The notes: a model not told the origin generated them from the sequence alone. Shown: positions 11,521 to 23,627, numbered from the stretch's first letter. The stretch: DNA of 64,000 nt from Coriaria nepalensis (GCA_027186245.1 CP114483.1:1808001-1872000); one strand, 5' to 3'. Program-made: numbers and translations.

Positions 11521-12848
11521 ACCAAGAAAATATAAATTCAGTGTAAAAATATCCAAAAGAATTATAATAACAATGCAAGAAAGATGAAAGAAAAGATAAT
11601 GATGTTAATCATTTTTATTTTTTAACCCTCTGTTTGATGGCCAAGTAAAAAAAATGCAAAGAAAGATGAATGATACATTGCAAATATAAGAGAATACGAA
11701 GAAGAAGAATACACACTTGGTTAGATCTAGCAAACTTGAAGGATATTGAAAGAATGAGCTAAACATAATTCCAACTAAACCTAATCACAATTTCAGTTAA
11801 TCTTAATTGATTTTATTTACTATTTATAATATTATTTTTAAGCTAATTAGAATCACAATTTCAGGTAACCTTAAATTGAGCATATATAAAATTGTAGGAT
11901 ACATTGCAGGTATAAGAGAAGAAGAAAAATAATAATACATACCGAAAAGAAATAAGTAGCACTTAAGAAATCAATCGAAGAATAACTGAAAAAGATTATT
12001 ATCACGTGAAGAAGAAGAAGAAATATCGTTGCATGAAAAAAAAAAAAGAAATATCTTTGCTCAGAATAGAAGGCGAGACCTCATCTAAATATTTTCATTC
12101 CTTCCGTATTTTTAGTGAGGAAAGAATATGAATACTTAATCCAAAGTTTATCAATTATCATCCATTACTCATTCTTCTTCTATCAATTATCATTCCTTAT
12201 CTTTAATATTTTGAAAAATAAAATTAATTATTCAAATTAAATAAATAATAATCCAAATAATAAAAGTAAAATCAAATCAATTAATACATATTCTTACAAA
12301 GATTCATTTTCATTAATCAGATAACACTTTAATACAATGCATATGAAAGTAGAGTCGGTCAGAGTCCGAATGGTGCACATGCAACATGTTATAGCTTTTA
12401 ATTGTTCAAGGACAAAGACCCTTGTGCTGGTGGGGTCCAACAACGTTATCCGTTAATTATAATTTATCCCGATTCAACGTTCAATATGTCAGTCACGGGT
12501 CAATGGACCCTACGAATTGAATTCATACCAATTCATCACAGTTCTAGTAAGAAAATTTATATGAGTTTGATTTATCACCGTTCAGTAATGCGCTCGTAAC
12601 CTAATGGATGTCGTGGGTACATTGGAAATTAAATGACACGGTTTTACTTCTATATATAAGAATAATCATGCCTGAGTCATACTCGCCCGATCCAAATAAC
12701 ACGTGTAAAAAGACTGGACATCACATGACATGACATAACTTCAATATTTGTAAAAGATACATAGAAAACTAGTAGTGTTGAAGCGGTTATGATTGGTGTC
12801 ACTAATGACAAGAAAAAAAGACAGTACGTAATTGAATCCAGATTATGG

Positions 12849-13302
12849 TCACTTATCGACTTGGTTGAGCTTGCCAAGGCCATCGCAACGAGCACACACA
12901 ATCTGAGTCAGGTCCTTCCTTGCTGCGTTTGCCTTCAGTCTCACCCCTGACTTCCTAACAAATCCTGCCCCGTCGCATTCCGGACACCTGTAAATTCAAC
13001 CCAATACAATTACAATAATTTACCAACTAATTGAACATGATTAGTGACTTGAACTGCAGATCGTACGTGTCCTTGCGGGAGAAGATAATAGGGAAGGCCG
13101 TTCCGATCAGACCCACACCAATCGCTCCGGCGACCAAGTAGCTGGTGCTATCAGCGGACAAATCTCCAACGGCGGCAACCACGGTGCTGGATCGCTTCTT
13201 GTTTTTGTTCCACCCTGCTGCTAGCGTCGCTGATTTCTTCGAGAATGGTGTAGTAGCAGTACAAAGCATTGATTGCACCGAACATGTCGATAAGGATGTC
13301 AT
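12849..13302 (-). CDS. FIP: FIP-type thylakoid zinc-finger protein (FtsH5-interacting protein)
   Basis: Two exons, 13067-13302 and 12849-12987, join in frame across a GT-AG intron to give 124 residues. The first 40 or so residues are Ser/Thr/Lys rich without acids, as in a chloroplast transit peptide. Residues 54-75 are a single hydrophobic segment. Then two DnaJ-like CxxCxGxG motifs follow, CPECDGAG at 80-87 and CARCDGLG at 110-117. The size and layout match Arabidopsis FIP (At5g02160, about 129 residues), which sits in thylakoids and binds the FtsH5 protease used in photosystem II repair. The start at 13302 was chosen over the upstream in-frame Met at 13407 because it opens directly on the transit peptide. 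The position next to a FES1 gene agrees with this identity. Orthology rests on memory of gene order. Confidence 0.82.
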
Positions 13303-13794
13303 CTTCTGAAATCTTGTTTGTAATTTGTGATAGTTTATTATTGGCTCGAATCTATGAACCAGACGAGCAGAATGAACAGATTTTACGTGGGTTTTGTAGG
13401 TTCTCACAGTGACACGTTGCCACAGTTTTCATTTTAGCGAGATTTGGATAAGGCCACGTCAGAAAGTCAAATGTCTCGTGCTTCTGTGTAGATAAGGATG
13501 GGCCACACACTTAATGGGCTAGATAATTTAACTGGACCGAGGCGAGCGGTTTGTGGACTTTAATGGAGCAGGCCTCAAGACTTGGCGACCCATCTGGTAC
13601 TCAAGACGACGATCGTTACACCTTCTTTGATAGAAAGTGAAAGCGCGGCATGAATGTTGCGGAGGTTTCCTGAATCTTCTCATGCCGCCAAATTCATCTT
13701 CTTTACTTAGCCAAAGCTCATCGTCTGCTTTGTTGTGTTTCTGGTTACGTAAGTTTGTGCAGAAGATAATTCGTTAGTGAATTTTTGGTTTTCT
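13303..13794. promoter_or_regulatory. Shared upstream region of divergent FIP and FES1-like gene
   Basis: 492 bp separate the start codons of two genes that point away from each other. No TATA box is obvious on either side. The partner gene on the right is decayed, so any bidirectional promoter now serves mainly FIP. Confidence 0.45.
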
Positions 13795-15525
13795 ATGGCA
13801 GAAGAGAGTCCGAACTGTGAAGGATTACTTAGCTAAGCTTTGCTCACTCCGATGGAACTCGACCCGCTCGTAATTTTCGGTACCATCGTTTCAATCATTG
13901 TCAATCTTCGTTGTTAGATGCTGAGAAAAATTAGCAATTAGTTTTTCGCATCTGATTGATTTCAATTTGGGTGTTAGTGAGGAAGATCGGAAATGGTTTA
14001 TGGAATCGATGCAGGGACAGACTGTTGGTGTCGTCAAGCGTATGAAGGAGATCACTCAAGTTATGCAAACTCCTGATAATGTCCTCGAATCTAATGGAGT
14101 TACCTCTCAAGATATTGAAGGTGCTTTTTTACTGACTTTTTTCTCTTCTTGTTTTCTTTTGTTTTGTTTTTGCTTTCCAAATGATTTCTTTGTTTGAATA
14201 TTAATTTGTAGTGAATATATTGTTTATTGTAGATATGCTGGATGAGCTACCAGAGCATGTTGAAGCAATTGACATGGCTAATGGTAAACTCTTGCTTTAT
14301 ATATGTGGTAATCATTAACATAGCTTCTTCACGTTTTGAAGCTTCTGATTTTATCGAGATCTCAAAGCATTGTGATTGAATCTGTTTTGGCCTCTTTTTA
14401 TAAATTTTGATGTGACAGATCTTCATTCTATAGGCGGGTTGGTCCCCCTTCTTGGATACCTTAAGAACCCCCATGCGCATATCCGAGCTAAAGCTGCCGA
14501 CATCATAACTACTATTGTTCAGAACAATCCACGAAGTCAACAACTGGTTATGGAAGCTAATGGCTTAGAATCTCGGCTCTCTAATTTTGCCTCCGATGAT
14601 AATGTTGCATCAAGAACCAAAGCACTAGGGGCTATATCCTGTAAATATCATTATCCTAATTCTAAATAACCAACTTTACTTTACCTTACCTTTTTCTTTT
14701 TACATGATCTATTCCTGTATATGCTTGACATTTAATCTTTATTGAGTCTTCCTTTGCTTCTGATTCTGCAGCTTTGATCTGCAACAACAAACCTGGCATC
14801 AATGCATTTAGACTTGCAAAAGGTTATGGAGCTCTTAAAGATGCTTTAGGTTCTGAAAGTGTGAGATTTCAGAGATCATCTCCCTTATCTTGTATGCAAA
14901 GTGTTGATATAAACAGTTTGTTTGGTTTCTTATAAAGTTGAGAATTATGCAGGAAAGCTTTGAACTTGATCCAATACTTACACCATGAGGATAATATGGA
15001 TTCCAACATAGTAACTGAATTAGGATTTCCTCGTGTTATGATGGACCTTGCCTCTAGTGAAGATTCAGAAGTCCAAGAAGCTGCACTCGGTCGCCTTCTT
15101 GAACTTGCAAGAGACAGAACAGGAGGGACCAGTGGGAGATTAGGCGAAGACAAGGAGAAGTTAAGGCAGCTTCTTCAAGATCGGATAGATGGGCTGAGCT
15201 TGCTTTCGGCAGAAGATCTTACTGCAGCGAGGGAAGAAAGACGACTTGTCGACTTTCTTTGGAGAAGCTGCTTCAATGAGCCATATTCTCTTCAAGATAG
15301 GGGCTTCCTGTTCTTGAAGAGGAAGATTCACCTCCACCTGATGTTGCCAGCAAACACTTTGAACCTCCTCTTAGGGCTTTGGCAGCAAAGCCTTCTTCTG
15401 ATGAAAGCCGCAGCACTGAAAAGAAGGCAACTCCTTACTATGATCGAACTCTTGCACCCACAACTGCAAATTCCACTATTCCAGAGAAGTTGACAATGGA
15501 AAGATTGGTTTCGCTAGCTACATGA
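13795..15525 (+). pseudogene. FES1/HspBP1-type Hsp70 nucleotide exchange factor, decayed
   Basis: Fes1 proteins are armadillo-repeat factors that release ADP from cytosolic Hsp70. Six exons keep family splice positions: 13795-13879, 13978-14120, 14233-14283, 14419-14640, 14772-14874 and 14953-15525. Recognisable blocks are DRKWFMESMQGQTV, LPEHVEAIDMAND, LHSIGGLVPLLGYL, RAKAADIITTIVQNNPRSQQ, KPGINAF, KALNLIQYL and EERRLVDFLW. Four lesions are visible. Exon 1 has a TAA after LL plus a 1-nt deletion. The intron after exon 5 begins AT, not GT, at 14875. A 1-nt deletion near 15298 shifts the last 70 codons, which in the other frame still read PPDVASKHFEPPLRA and end at 15523-15525. Because introns are retained, it is a decayed resident gene, not a processed copy. 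Arabidopsis FES1C (At5g02150) lies at the matching position. Confidence 0.88.
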
Positions 15526-15844
15526 ATGACAGTTTTTTCCGGCTTGTGAGTTTGGTCCTTGTATATTACTGTATCATAGAATGCTTTTACGTTTTTAGCT
15601 CATGACCATACTTTTGATCTCTCCTGTACTTGATCAGTGGCTTGTAAGTTCTTAAGTTTTATTCATATGGGAAGAGTAATATTTCTCCTACACATTCAAT
15701 CTAATTCTCGTAGATCTTCAGGTAGCAGTCCCACTTGTATATAAAAAACACACTGAAGAGGTAAATGAGGGAAAGAAACAAAAACAAATGAGTAGACAGT
15801 CATTCATTATTTATTCATTGCTGATTGCTGTTTTTTTGGTCATA

Positions 15845-16491
15845 TTACTTGAGAGGGCAGAAAGTAATGACATGACGAGGAGCCCTGCATTTGTTACGGC
15901 TGGTAGAATCATCAAAAGCAAAGGTATAAAGCCTTTGAGCACATAGCTTTGAACAGATGAGCAAACATTGTGGGGCGGCAAGTCTTCCTATACGCATACT
16001 TCCCTGTGCAGCAATACCTGGCCGACCTAGCCAAGCAGGCGCTCTTACATCCCACCACCTTCCCATTCTTCTTAATCTCCAACGCAGATGTGCAGAAAAT
16101 GTTCCAATCAACCTCACAGGAAGCAATCCCACCCCCTAAAGGCCTCATCAAAATAGGCAGATTGAACCCAACAACTAAACTCGCATGTAGAAGTGGAGAG
16201 GCGAAGTGGATGAGCCCAGTATCATTTCCACTACTGTTGCTGGTGGGACCCTGCCTAACCCTCGGCATTATATCTGGCCGGAACAGTCCCCGGTTTGGCA
16301 CGAGCCTTTCCCATTACTGTCAAAGAAACTACCTTGCCTGCCCGACATTCTGCCCCGACCACCTCTTGGGAAAGTTGAGGACAGACAGTTTCTGTGATGT
16401 TGTTGACTATGATCAGCTGTTCTCCATTTGCAAGTATGCAGACAAATATTGAGACGCAGAGGAGAATAAGGATTGAAGGAGGGAAGTGCAT
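15845..16491 (-). pseudogene. Thaumatin-like protein (PR-5 family) pseudogene
   Basis: Thaumatin-like proteins are secreted, disulfide-rich defence or cell-wall proteins. A clean signal peptide starts at 16491 (hydrophobic residues 1-22) followed by QLIIVNN. Later blocks are DSNGKGSCQTGDCSG, VPPATVVEM, GFNLPI, GKVVGCKSACLA, YCCTGKYA, PTMFAHLFKA and the C-terminal CRAPRHVITFCP. These sit in different frames. The segment with the conserved WPGI region is deleted, the Cys of GRQGC is Ser, a TAA replaces the codon before CRGLG (about 16271), and 1-nt indels occur near 16185 and 15935. Arabidopsis At5g02140 is a thaumatin-like gene at the matching position by memory. Confidence 0.9.
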
Positions 16492-17023
16492 AAGTACAAG
16501 ATAATTGGAATATAGATGAAAGAGGAAGTGTAGTTATATATGTGTGAGGTTTCACACAATTATCAGTTGCCTAAGCTTTTTAAGATCAAAATAAGCTGCA
16601 ATTGATCAATAAGCTTCATTGCACTTTAATTTCCTTTTACCATTTTCGGGTATATATACTTTCCTTCCGATCAGGGCTTTCTAGTTTCTTCTCTCACAAG
16701 AAACTAGTGTCCTGTATATTGTATTACATGTCTTTTCTTTCTTTTCATGCATTATCCAAAAAGAATGAAACCAATAATATTTAGAATAGTACTAGCTCTG
16801 AAATTTGGTTTTCCGTACTAAATCAATAAAGACAATAAAGGGGATTAAATTCGCTAAACAGGTACTTGTAATCCAAAAGAAAGAGGCGTGTAGTAATATC
16901 GGTAAGCTTTGCTTTTCGCTGAAGCATGGCATTATTATTCAGAAAGTTGATCATGGGCTTTGGGGGAGGCAGGAGATGTGGTAGGGTTAATCGTCCAAAG
17001 AACATGTAAATTACAAGTTATTG

Positions 17024-18447
17024 TTATTCGTCCCTCTTTCTCTTGTAGCTTGACATGGCATTGATTTTGTCCGGACCACAAAGCTTAAGCAAACTAGGAC
17101 ATGAATCATAAATATCAATACGCTCCTTCAACAAAACAGTAGTGGGACTTGGAGGGCTGTAATGATACCCTCTTCCTCTTTTCATCACTTCATCCTATCG
17201 ATCAAATTGCAGAGATTAATATCAGATAAATTACATTCATACCTTAATCTAATTGGCATGCTAATTCGCATGAGATTAATTATAGTTATACCTTAAGATC
17301 TCGATCAAATAGGCTCGTAAGACCGGGAAGAAACTGGTCGAATAATGTTCTATTCATGTCTATCTCGTCTTCTACACGAATACATGACATGCACATAGCA
17401 CTTACGGCAATGACACTCGGTCTGAACTCCATTAACCATAAATCTGCACAATCATATTTCACAAGTAGAAGTTGAGCCAATACTAAGATTGGGTACATAG
17501 CTAGTTAGTTTTATAGTTATACCTGAAATAGGTCCAACAAGCAGGCCTATCATTCGGGAAACGAAATCTTGATGATGAAGCTGGTGATCATGTCTGGATG
17601 TGGACTCGAATTTCCAACATAACAATTCTGTGTATGAGTAACTTGTTGGAGAAGCAACTTGCCATTCTAATGCCGTTAACAGGTCTAGTTCCATTTGTTG
17701 GATGGTACTAATTATGTACTCAATTGGACTATCCAGATCCATCTTCAACAAGATAATAAACAAGACAATCTTATAAACATTTAAATACTATAAATAACTA
17801 ATAACTAGATTGCATTTTATAATATTACCATAATTTCCTGTAAGTTTGGAGCATATGTCTCACTGAACTTGGAGGCCACAGAAAAGCATGCAACACACAG
17901 CAATTCAACTGTCAAAGAATTCCATCTCTGAAAAATTCGTTAATTAACTGTCAGATCAGTTATTAAGTACTTTCATACTTTGAAAATGGTCAATGACTGA
18001 ATCAAATCATTGATCTGAAACTTACGCTGCATCTGTTCATAGATGTATCGATCAAGGTAATTTGCAGCAAGAAATACAGTTTCAAAGGAGAGATTCAACC
18101 GACTTCTACACTGTAATTTCAATCAAGTTAGATTCACAGAGATAATCAATTAACAACTAATTATAAAAGAGGTCAAACGAAGATATTGACCTTGAGAAAC
18201 CATTGAATGCCTTGGAGCCTTGAAGCAAGCAAAATTTCATGGTAATGTAGATAGTCCGCGTAAGTAGATAATCAAGCAGGCATATAGTTTATGTCCTTTT
18301 CTAAGCAAATGGAGAAAGCCTGCTTATAGTTTTCTTTGCCAGATTATATAATGAAGCAGAGTAGCTTTCCACATCGCCATGCTTCTGATGATCATGATGA
18401 ATCACAGGACTCAAAATACACACCTCATCACAGAGTAAAGTTTCCAT
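17024..18447 (-). pseudogene. CYCD7-like D-type cyclin, probably inactive
   Basis: D cyclins bind CDKA and start the cell cycle; CYCD7;1 acts in the stomatal lineage in Arabidopsis. Exons read from the minus strand are 18191-18447, 18026-18110, 17829-17927, 17523-17742, 17292-17443 and 17024-17194. They encode ETLLCDE near the N-terminus (an RBR-binding LxCxE-like motif with D in place of the spacer), SRLNLSFETVFLAANYLDRYIY, VELLCVACFSVASKFSE, QQMELDLLTALEWQV and a tail ending SYKRKRDE. The cyclin-box text fits CYCD7;1 (At5g02110) better than other D cyclins. Lesions: exon 1 changes frame near 18340 and has an in-frame TGA near 18275 between NYMPA and DYLHYH, and one extra C before the donor at 18025 breaks phase with the next exon. 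Later exons are clean. A minor alternative splicing pattern could bypass some of these. Confidence 0.78.
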
Positions 18448-18689
18448 GCATGCAACCCAATCGACACTTGATTGTTTCAGACAGATGTTGGAAAGAATAA
18501 AGGTTATTGGTCTGTCATTCATGTTAGTTGCAGATTGGAGGATGAAGGTGATGAGGAAGAGAAAGGTTATAAATAATACGTACGTGTGGGTGGGGGGTTC
18601 TAAAATGGGGGAGAGAGAGAGAAAATGAAGAACGCGTCCCTCATGAAATGGGGTGAATGCTGTGTTAGATATGTTGTTCAAAGCGTGAT

Positions 18690-19404
18690 CAATTGCGTGA
18701 TGGCACGAGGATATATAAGCTATTATAAGCTGCGTGGCATACTATAAATGTGAGGCAACTGAGTTCTTTTAAGTGGGCCCCTAACTTCGAGGTTTTGTTG
18801 GTGGTTACTTGGTTGGCCACCTACAAGCGTGGACCCTAGACGTGATCATCTTCAACTCATATAACTCATGATCATGAAGGATTCATTGATTACCCAACGA
18901 CGAATCACGAATCACATTTGGACGAAATGTGGAATAAGAACCAGCAAATCATGGAAGCAACTGTAACGGGTGCTTTCTGTTGGGAACAGAAAACACTCCC
19001 ACACTTTGATTGGCTTGATTATGGTGTAATGATTTTCCTCTGCCCTCTTTTTATCTATTTGTTTTTTCCAGAACATGATTTCGTGTGTAGCAGCAAAATT
19101 TAAACCAAATGCAAATTTGTCTTCGATTTCTTTAAGGAAAACTTCAGGTGCAGATTGAAATCCACAAAGAAAAATATAGACATAGCATAGTGTCAGTTGC
19201 TCTGTATCCACGAACCAGAACCACACTCAACGTTTCCTATATGTTAACATAATTCGTATTCCAAATGCGTAGAAAATCTTCAAGAGCAGTCATGACTACG
19301 AAGATGGGTATTGACTGATCTTAAGAGGTGTAATCCGGCTTCAATTGGCTCCCAAGATGGCAAATATGGAGCTCACTCTAGCTTGAACATAAATAAGCTG
19401 CCCA
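18690..19404. other. Intergenic, one unassigned minus-strand frame
   Basis: A 104-codon open frame at 18912-19226 (minus) contains SAPEVFLKEIEDKF but resembles no family I know and has no partner exons. A TATA-like TATATATCC (minus, about 18710) may belong to the cyclin remnant. Confidence 0.4.
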
Positions 19405-20773
19405 TCATTGCAACTCGTATGATGAAAAACTGAACCCGGATCTTCCCTCATTTGTAGATTTCAGCTCAAGTTTCTGAAATGGGCTGGAAGTTTTGTTAAA
19501 GCAAAATATTTGTCAGATTGCAGTGTTTTACTGAAACAACCAACAATTAGTGAAAGAGAGTAGAGTAGAACCTGCTACTAGGATCATAATAGAAGCCATT
19601 AATAGAGCCATCACTACAAGAGAAGCAAACATAGTAGAAACCAGCTATTGTTAGCCCACAGTCTGTTCCAACGTTCACAAAGTATTGCTCTTTCCATCTC
19701 TGCACCAATAGTTAAAAGAAATTCAAGAGCTTCGATTTGCATACAAGAATGGCTTCCATCAAGACATGATCATAAATTTCATATTTCAAAGAAATTTAAG
19801 ATTGAGGGTACCATAAATATGCATGGATGGTTACTTAAATCCAATGATTTTCCACCATCAACCTCCACTTGATTCTGAAAAGAAAGAACCATATCAAGCA
19901 GGAATGTTAGTAATCCCACATGTTTAGGGCTGAACATTCTGCAATGAAACAGATGTGATGATTCCTCACCAGAAGAAGAGAGAAGGATGGAAACTTGGTC
20001 CAGTGCCTTATATCGTCCTCAGGTCTGCATGAAAGTTAATAAATTTATCAAAAACGAATAGTTGTTTATCAAAAACCACGGTCTAAAGAAGGTGGATGTT
20101 TGATGTAAGGTTATGAACAGAGTACAGACGTTGCTTGCCATTTTCCAGTGAAGAAATTATAGTTCTTGGTATCAACAATCTCCCCTTCCCAGAAGGTTAC
20201 TACCTGAAAAAAATGAAAATCAGAAGGAGCAAGATTAGATCATGCATGCATTTCTTCTATTTATGTGATTAAAGAGGGGGAAAAAGAAATTAGCTTTACA
20301 GGTGTATCAGCCATAGGAACATTAAGGGCTTCCATAGTCCCACAAAGATACCCATTCTGGAGATCACATCCCTGTATACGGACATTTACCCTCCATGCTT
20401 CGTCCTTTTGATGACTAGAAACATTCTGAGTACCAGAAAATGCCTGCATGTAAAGATTCAACTCAGGATTAGGAAGCTACATGCTAAAGATACAAAAGTT
20501 GTAATCAACGATGAAGATCAACCTGTCCAGGACTCAGCAATGTACAAGCAGGGGGTGTGGTCTGTCCAGAGTGTGCATCTACAAGTATAATACGCAGATG
20601 AGAGACGCTTATACCAAACAAAAACTTCACACACAAAAAATATCGGAGAACACAAACCCTAATTCTGAGAGGGATGAGAGTGTGATGTTGAGAGAATTGG
20701 GGTGAAATATAGAATGGAAATGGAAATTACCGGAAAGTTGAGAAGGTGCAGAGCTCTCCACTCTCACCGGCAT
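19405..20773 (-). CDS. GID4: GID4 / VID24-family substrate receptor of the CTLH (GID) ubiquitin ligase
   Basis: Eight exons join in frame: 20731-20773, 20523-20578, 20300-20443, 20130-20203, 19970-20024, 19812-19874, 19572-19699 and 19405-19483. All introns are GT-AG and the product has 213 residues. GID4 forms a beta barrel that recognises N-terminal Pro degrons and docks on the CTLH E3 complex. Family signatures are DEAWRVNVRIQGCDLQNGYL, CGTMEALNVPMADTP, VTFWEGEIVD, IRHWTKFPSF, RWKEQYFVNV, TIAGFYYVCFS and GSINGFYYDP, covering the whole Vid24 domain. The first exon gives MPVRVESSAPSQLS, a short Pro/Ser-rich N-terminus. The Arabidopsis counterpart by memory is At2g37680. No lesion is visible. 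Confidence 0.93.
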
Positions 20774-21627
20774 ATCTTATTAGTCGGTCAAGCTCCGCCA
20801 AGTGTTGCCCTGAATTTGAAATGTTCCGATTCAAACTTCGCGCTGTATCCCCGTCGGCTTGTAGACTACCTGCTCTACCGATCGGGTGGGGCTTTTCTGG
20901 GTTCAGTACCTCTCCTTTCTCTTTCTCAATTTTTTCAGAAGCTTATTTTACCCTGAAACGACAACAAATACTCCAAGCTCTAGCTGACTCCGACAAGGCG
21001 GATAGGGTTTTTTTTTTTTTTTTTTTAATTTATTTAATAAATCGGAATGAAAAAGTAGCTTATGGCTTGATTAGGTTTGTGATTAAAATCTAAACCAATT
21101 TCTAATTCAAATTAAAATTTTCTTAAAGAATCAAATAAATCTCCAATCATTATTTTATATGTAGGTAAACAATAATTTAGTAATGTTTCTTGAATTTGGA
21201 TAGTTGGTTTGAGTTTTTTTTTTAAATTAATTTACTAAATAAGTTTAGATGAATTTAAATATATATAATTCGTAATTTGGAGTATAGTTTTTCACTTTTT
21301 GCTTACAATATATCGATGCTCTAAGTACAAGTATAGTTTGGAGTTTGGATTCAAGCTCTTGAATCTCTTCTAATCATGCAACAATCAAAATGTGATATAA
21401 GAGCAAGAGCAAGAGCAATTTATAAGTCCACCAAACTTTGTTTTCAAACGTCTCTGGCTAGAAGTGGCTACAAGTTTCAAAACTTCATCCTGCATTCACC
21501 TCCTCTGTCAAATCCTCTGGTTTTCAATTGATACTTACTTGATTTCACCTTTTCAACATAAATATGACAACTAAATCTTACTACAGCAAAGTAGCCTCAT
21601 CTACAACGTTATGAAACCCGAACAAAA
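20774..21627. other. Intergenic with poly-T tract
   Basis: Upstream of GID4 and downstream of the lectin kinase. A T run lies at about 21009-21026. No gene seen. Confidence 0.6.
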
Positions 21628-23627
21628 TCAACGGCCTCCGGACAGAAGCGACTCCGCAACATAAGACGTACTCGTAATAGCCTTACCCGTAGAAGGATAA
21701 GACATAGCAAAATCATTAAATCCTTTATGACGATAAAAAGTTAAGCCAGCTGAATTAAGACCAAGAGTTGATAGATCAGGTAGAAGCACTTCTCCCTCTA
21801 AGTACCGCACGACCTGCCGCATACTGGGCCGAGCCATGGGCTCCGAGTGCGAGCAAAGCAAGCCTAGTTTCAACACCAACTCTACTTCCTCCTTCAGATA
21901 GTCCGAGCTCAAGTTCGGGTCTGCCGTCTCAAGAATGTTACCTTTATTCCAACACGAAAACACCCAATCCACCAAAATCATATCCTCCGTTTGGCTCCTC
22001 GGTTCTATCGGCCTTCTTCCACAAACAACTTCAAGCAGAAACGCACCAAAAGCAAACACATCCATAGAAGGCATGCTTTTCCGGTTCGAGTGTGTTCTGG
22101 AGCAAGATAGCCTAGTGTACCCACCACATGAGTTGTTTGAGGATCAGTGCCATGATCATACAATCTTGCTAACCCAAAATCACCTAAGCGTCCATTCAAT
22201 TCAGCATCAAGTAAAACATTACTAGCTTTCACGTCTCTATGAATCACTACTTGCTCCCATTCTTCATGTAAATAAAACAGTCCAGAAGCCACCCCTTTGA
22301 TGACTCGAAATCTCTGCGTCCAGTTCAGAGTAACTGTTGGCTGATTGTGAAGGTACTTGTCAAGGCTTCCATTCGGCATATAATCATAGACCAAAATCAG
22401 CTCCCCTTTTCGCCGGCAATACCCTAAAAAGGGGACAAGATTACGGTGGCGCAGCCTACCGATACTTACAATCTCCGCCACAAATTCCTTCATTCCCTGT
22501 CTCGATTCATGAGAGACCTTCTTCACTGCAACCTCAATCTTTGAAGTTGGAAGAATTCCTCTATACACTCGACCGAATCCTCCAGAACCTAATAGTTCTT
22601 TGTCCTTGAATCCCTTCGTCGCGATGTATAGATCTTTGTATTTGAATCTGGTCGGCCCGTATTCATTCTCCCAATCTTCAACAAGTTCAGCGAATCTCCT
22701 CTTCCTCCGTATGTAATAAACAACAACCCAGATCACCATCGAAACAAGATAAACACAAATCAAAGGCAACCCGATTGTGAAAATCTTGGGCGTTTTCTTA
22801 GGTCCAACTCTAGGCAATTTGGGAAGTTGAGAAAGGTCAAGACTTGGAGCTTGACCGTTTGTAGCAAAGCTCCAACCCAGAACAAAATGAGAAGTTAAGA
22901 CAGACCCAGTTGCCGATGAGAAACCGACAAACATGGTATCCTTCATGACAGAGGAAAGATCAGTACGAGAAGACAGAAGTGGAGTAGTGGGTTTACCTAT
23001 ATTGATTGGGGCCAGGGTGACATCAATCTGCTTATTCAAACCATCATATTCAATCCATACTTGCATGGGTTTTCCACTAATTAAGCTCAAGTTCGTAAAC
23101 CCACCAGTCTTGCTATCCTTATATTTAGCGTGAGCTGCTTTTACGGAATTCAACCCGTTGATATCGATTCCGACATGGTTATCGTCGATGTCGGCAAATT
23201 CCTTGCTCTGGATTGTATCCAGCTCAACGGCGAAAACGTGATTGGACAGATTCCCATTGTTGGCTTCGTTGAAGAGGCCGATATACTGACTTGGAAGAGT
23301 TCCGGGAAGACCTCTAGTCGGGGTAACGACGAAAGCGATTCCATGGCCGCTTAGAGTTGCATATTCAGAGATTATAGCGAACACGAAAGTGACAGAGAAG
23401 GAGAGAGCTAAGCTGTCGGATGAGTTGGTGGAGGTTATAGGGTTGGGGTAGAAAGCATGGCCTGTGCGTTGCCTTGTGTCGTTTGTGAGCTTGAGTAGAC
23501 CGTTTGAGGTTATTCCGGCTATCCCGTCGAGCGTTAGATTGGCGGATCGGAAGCCATTATAGCTAAAACTGAAAGCTTCTCCGGAGACTGCTAAGCTTAC
23601 GAGAAAAACAACGATCTTGAAGAACAT
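21628..23627 (-). pseudogene. L-type lectin receptor kinase, clade IV, with a 1-nt frameshift
   Basis: An intronless plasma-membrane receptor kinase. The frame from 23627 gives a signal peptide (1-18), a legume-lectin domain (about 20-262, with VFAVELDT), a transmembrane segment (282-305), and a kinase with GSGGFG at 347-352, Lys 369, HRD at 463-465 and DFG at 483-485. After TRTGKA at residue 518 (near 22075) one nucleotide is missing and the frame ends at 22005, so the product would have 540 residues. The correct frame continues intact from 22074 to 21628 with DVFAFGAFLLEVVCGRRPI, RPSMRQVVRYLEG and a normal tail. Full length would be about 667 residues, as in Arabidopsis LecRK-IV.1 and IV.2 (At2g37710, At3g53810). 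As there is a single lesion, it may be a recent mutation, an allele, or a sequence error. If real, it removes kinase subdomains IX-XI. Confidence 0.85.

Larger units (their letters stand above)
8950..12848. other. 3.9 kb AT-rich intergenic region, no gene
   Basis: No coding exon recognised on either strand. It holds homopolymer runs (poly-A at 9061-9080), irregular repeats (10045-10385) and one 40-bp tandem duplication (11441-11520). In Arabidopsis the corresponding interval carries amino-acid transporter genes (At5g02170/02180 by memory); nothing of them is visible here. Confidence 0.6.
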
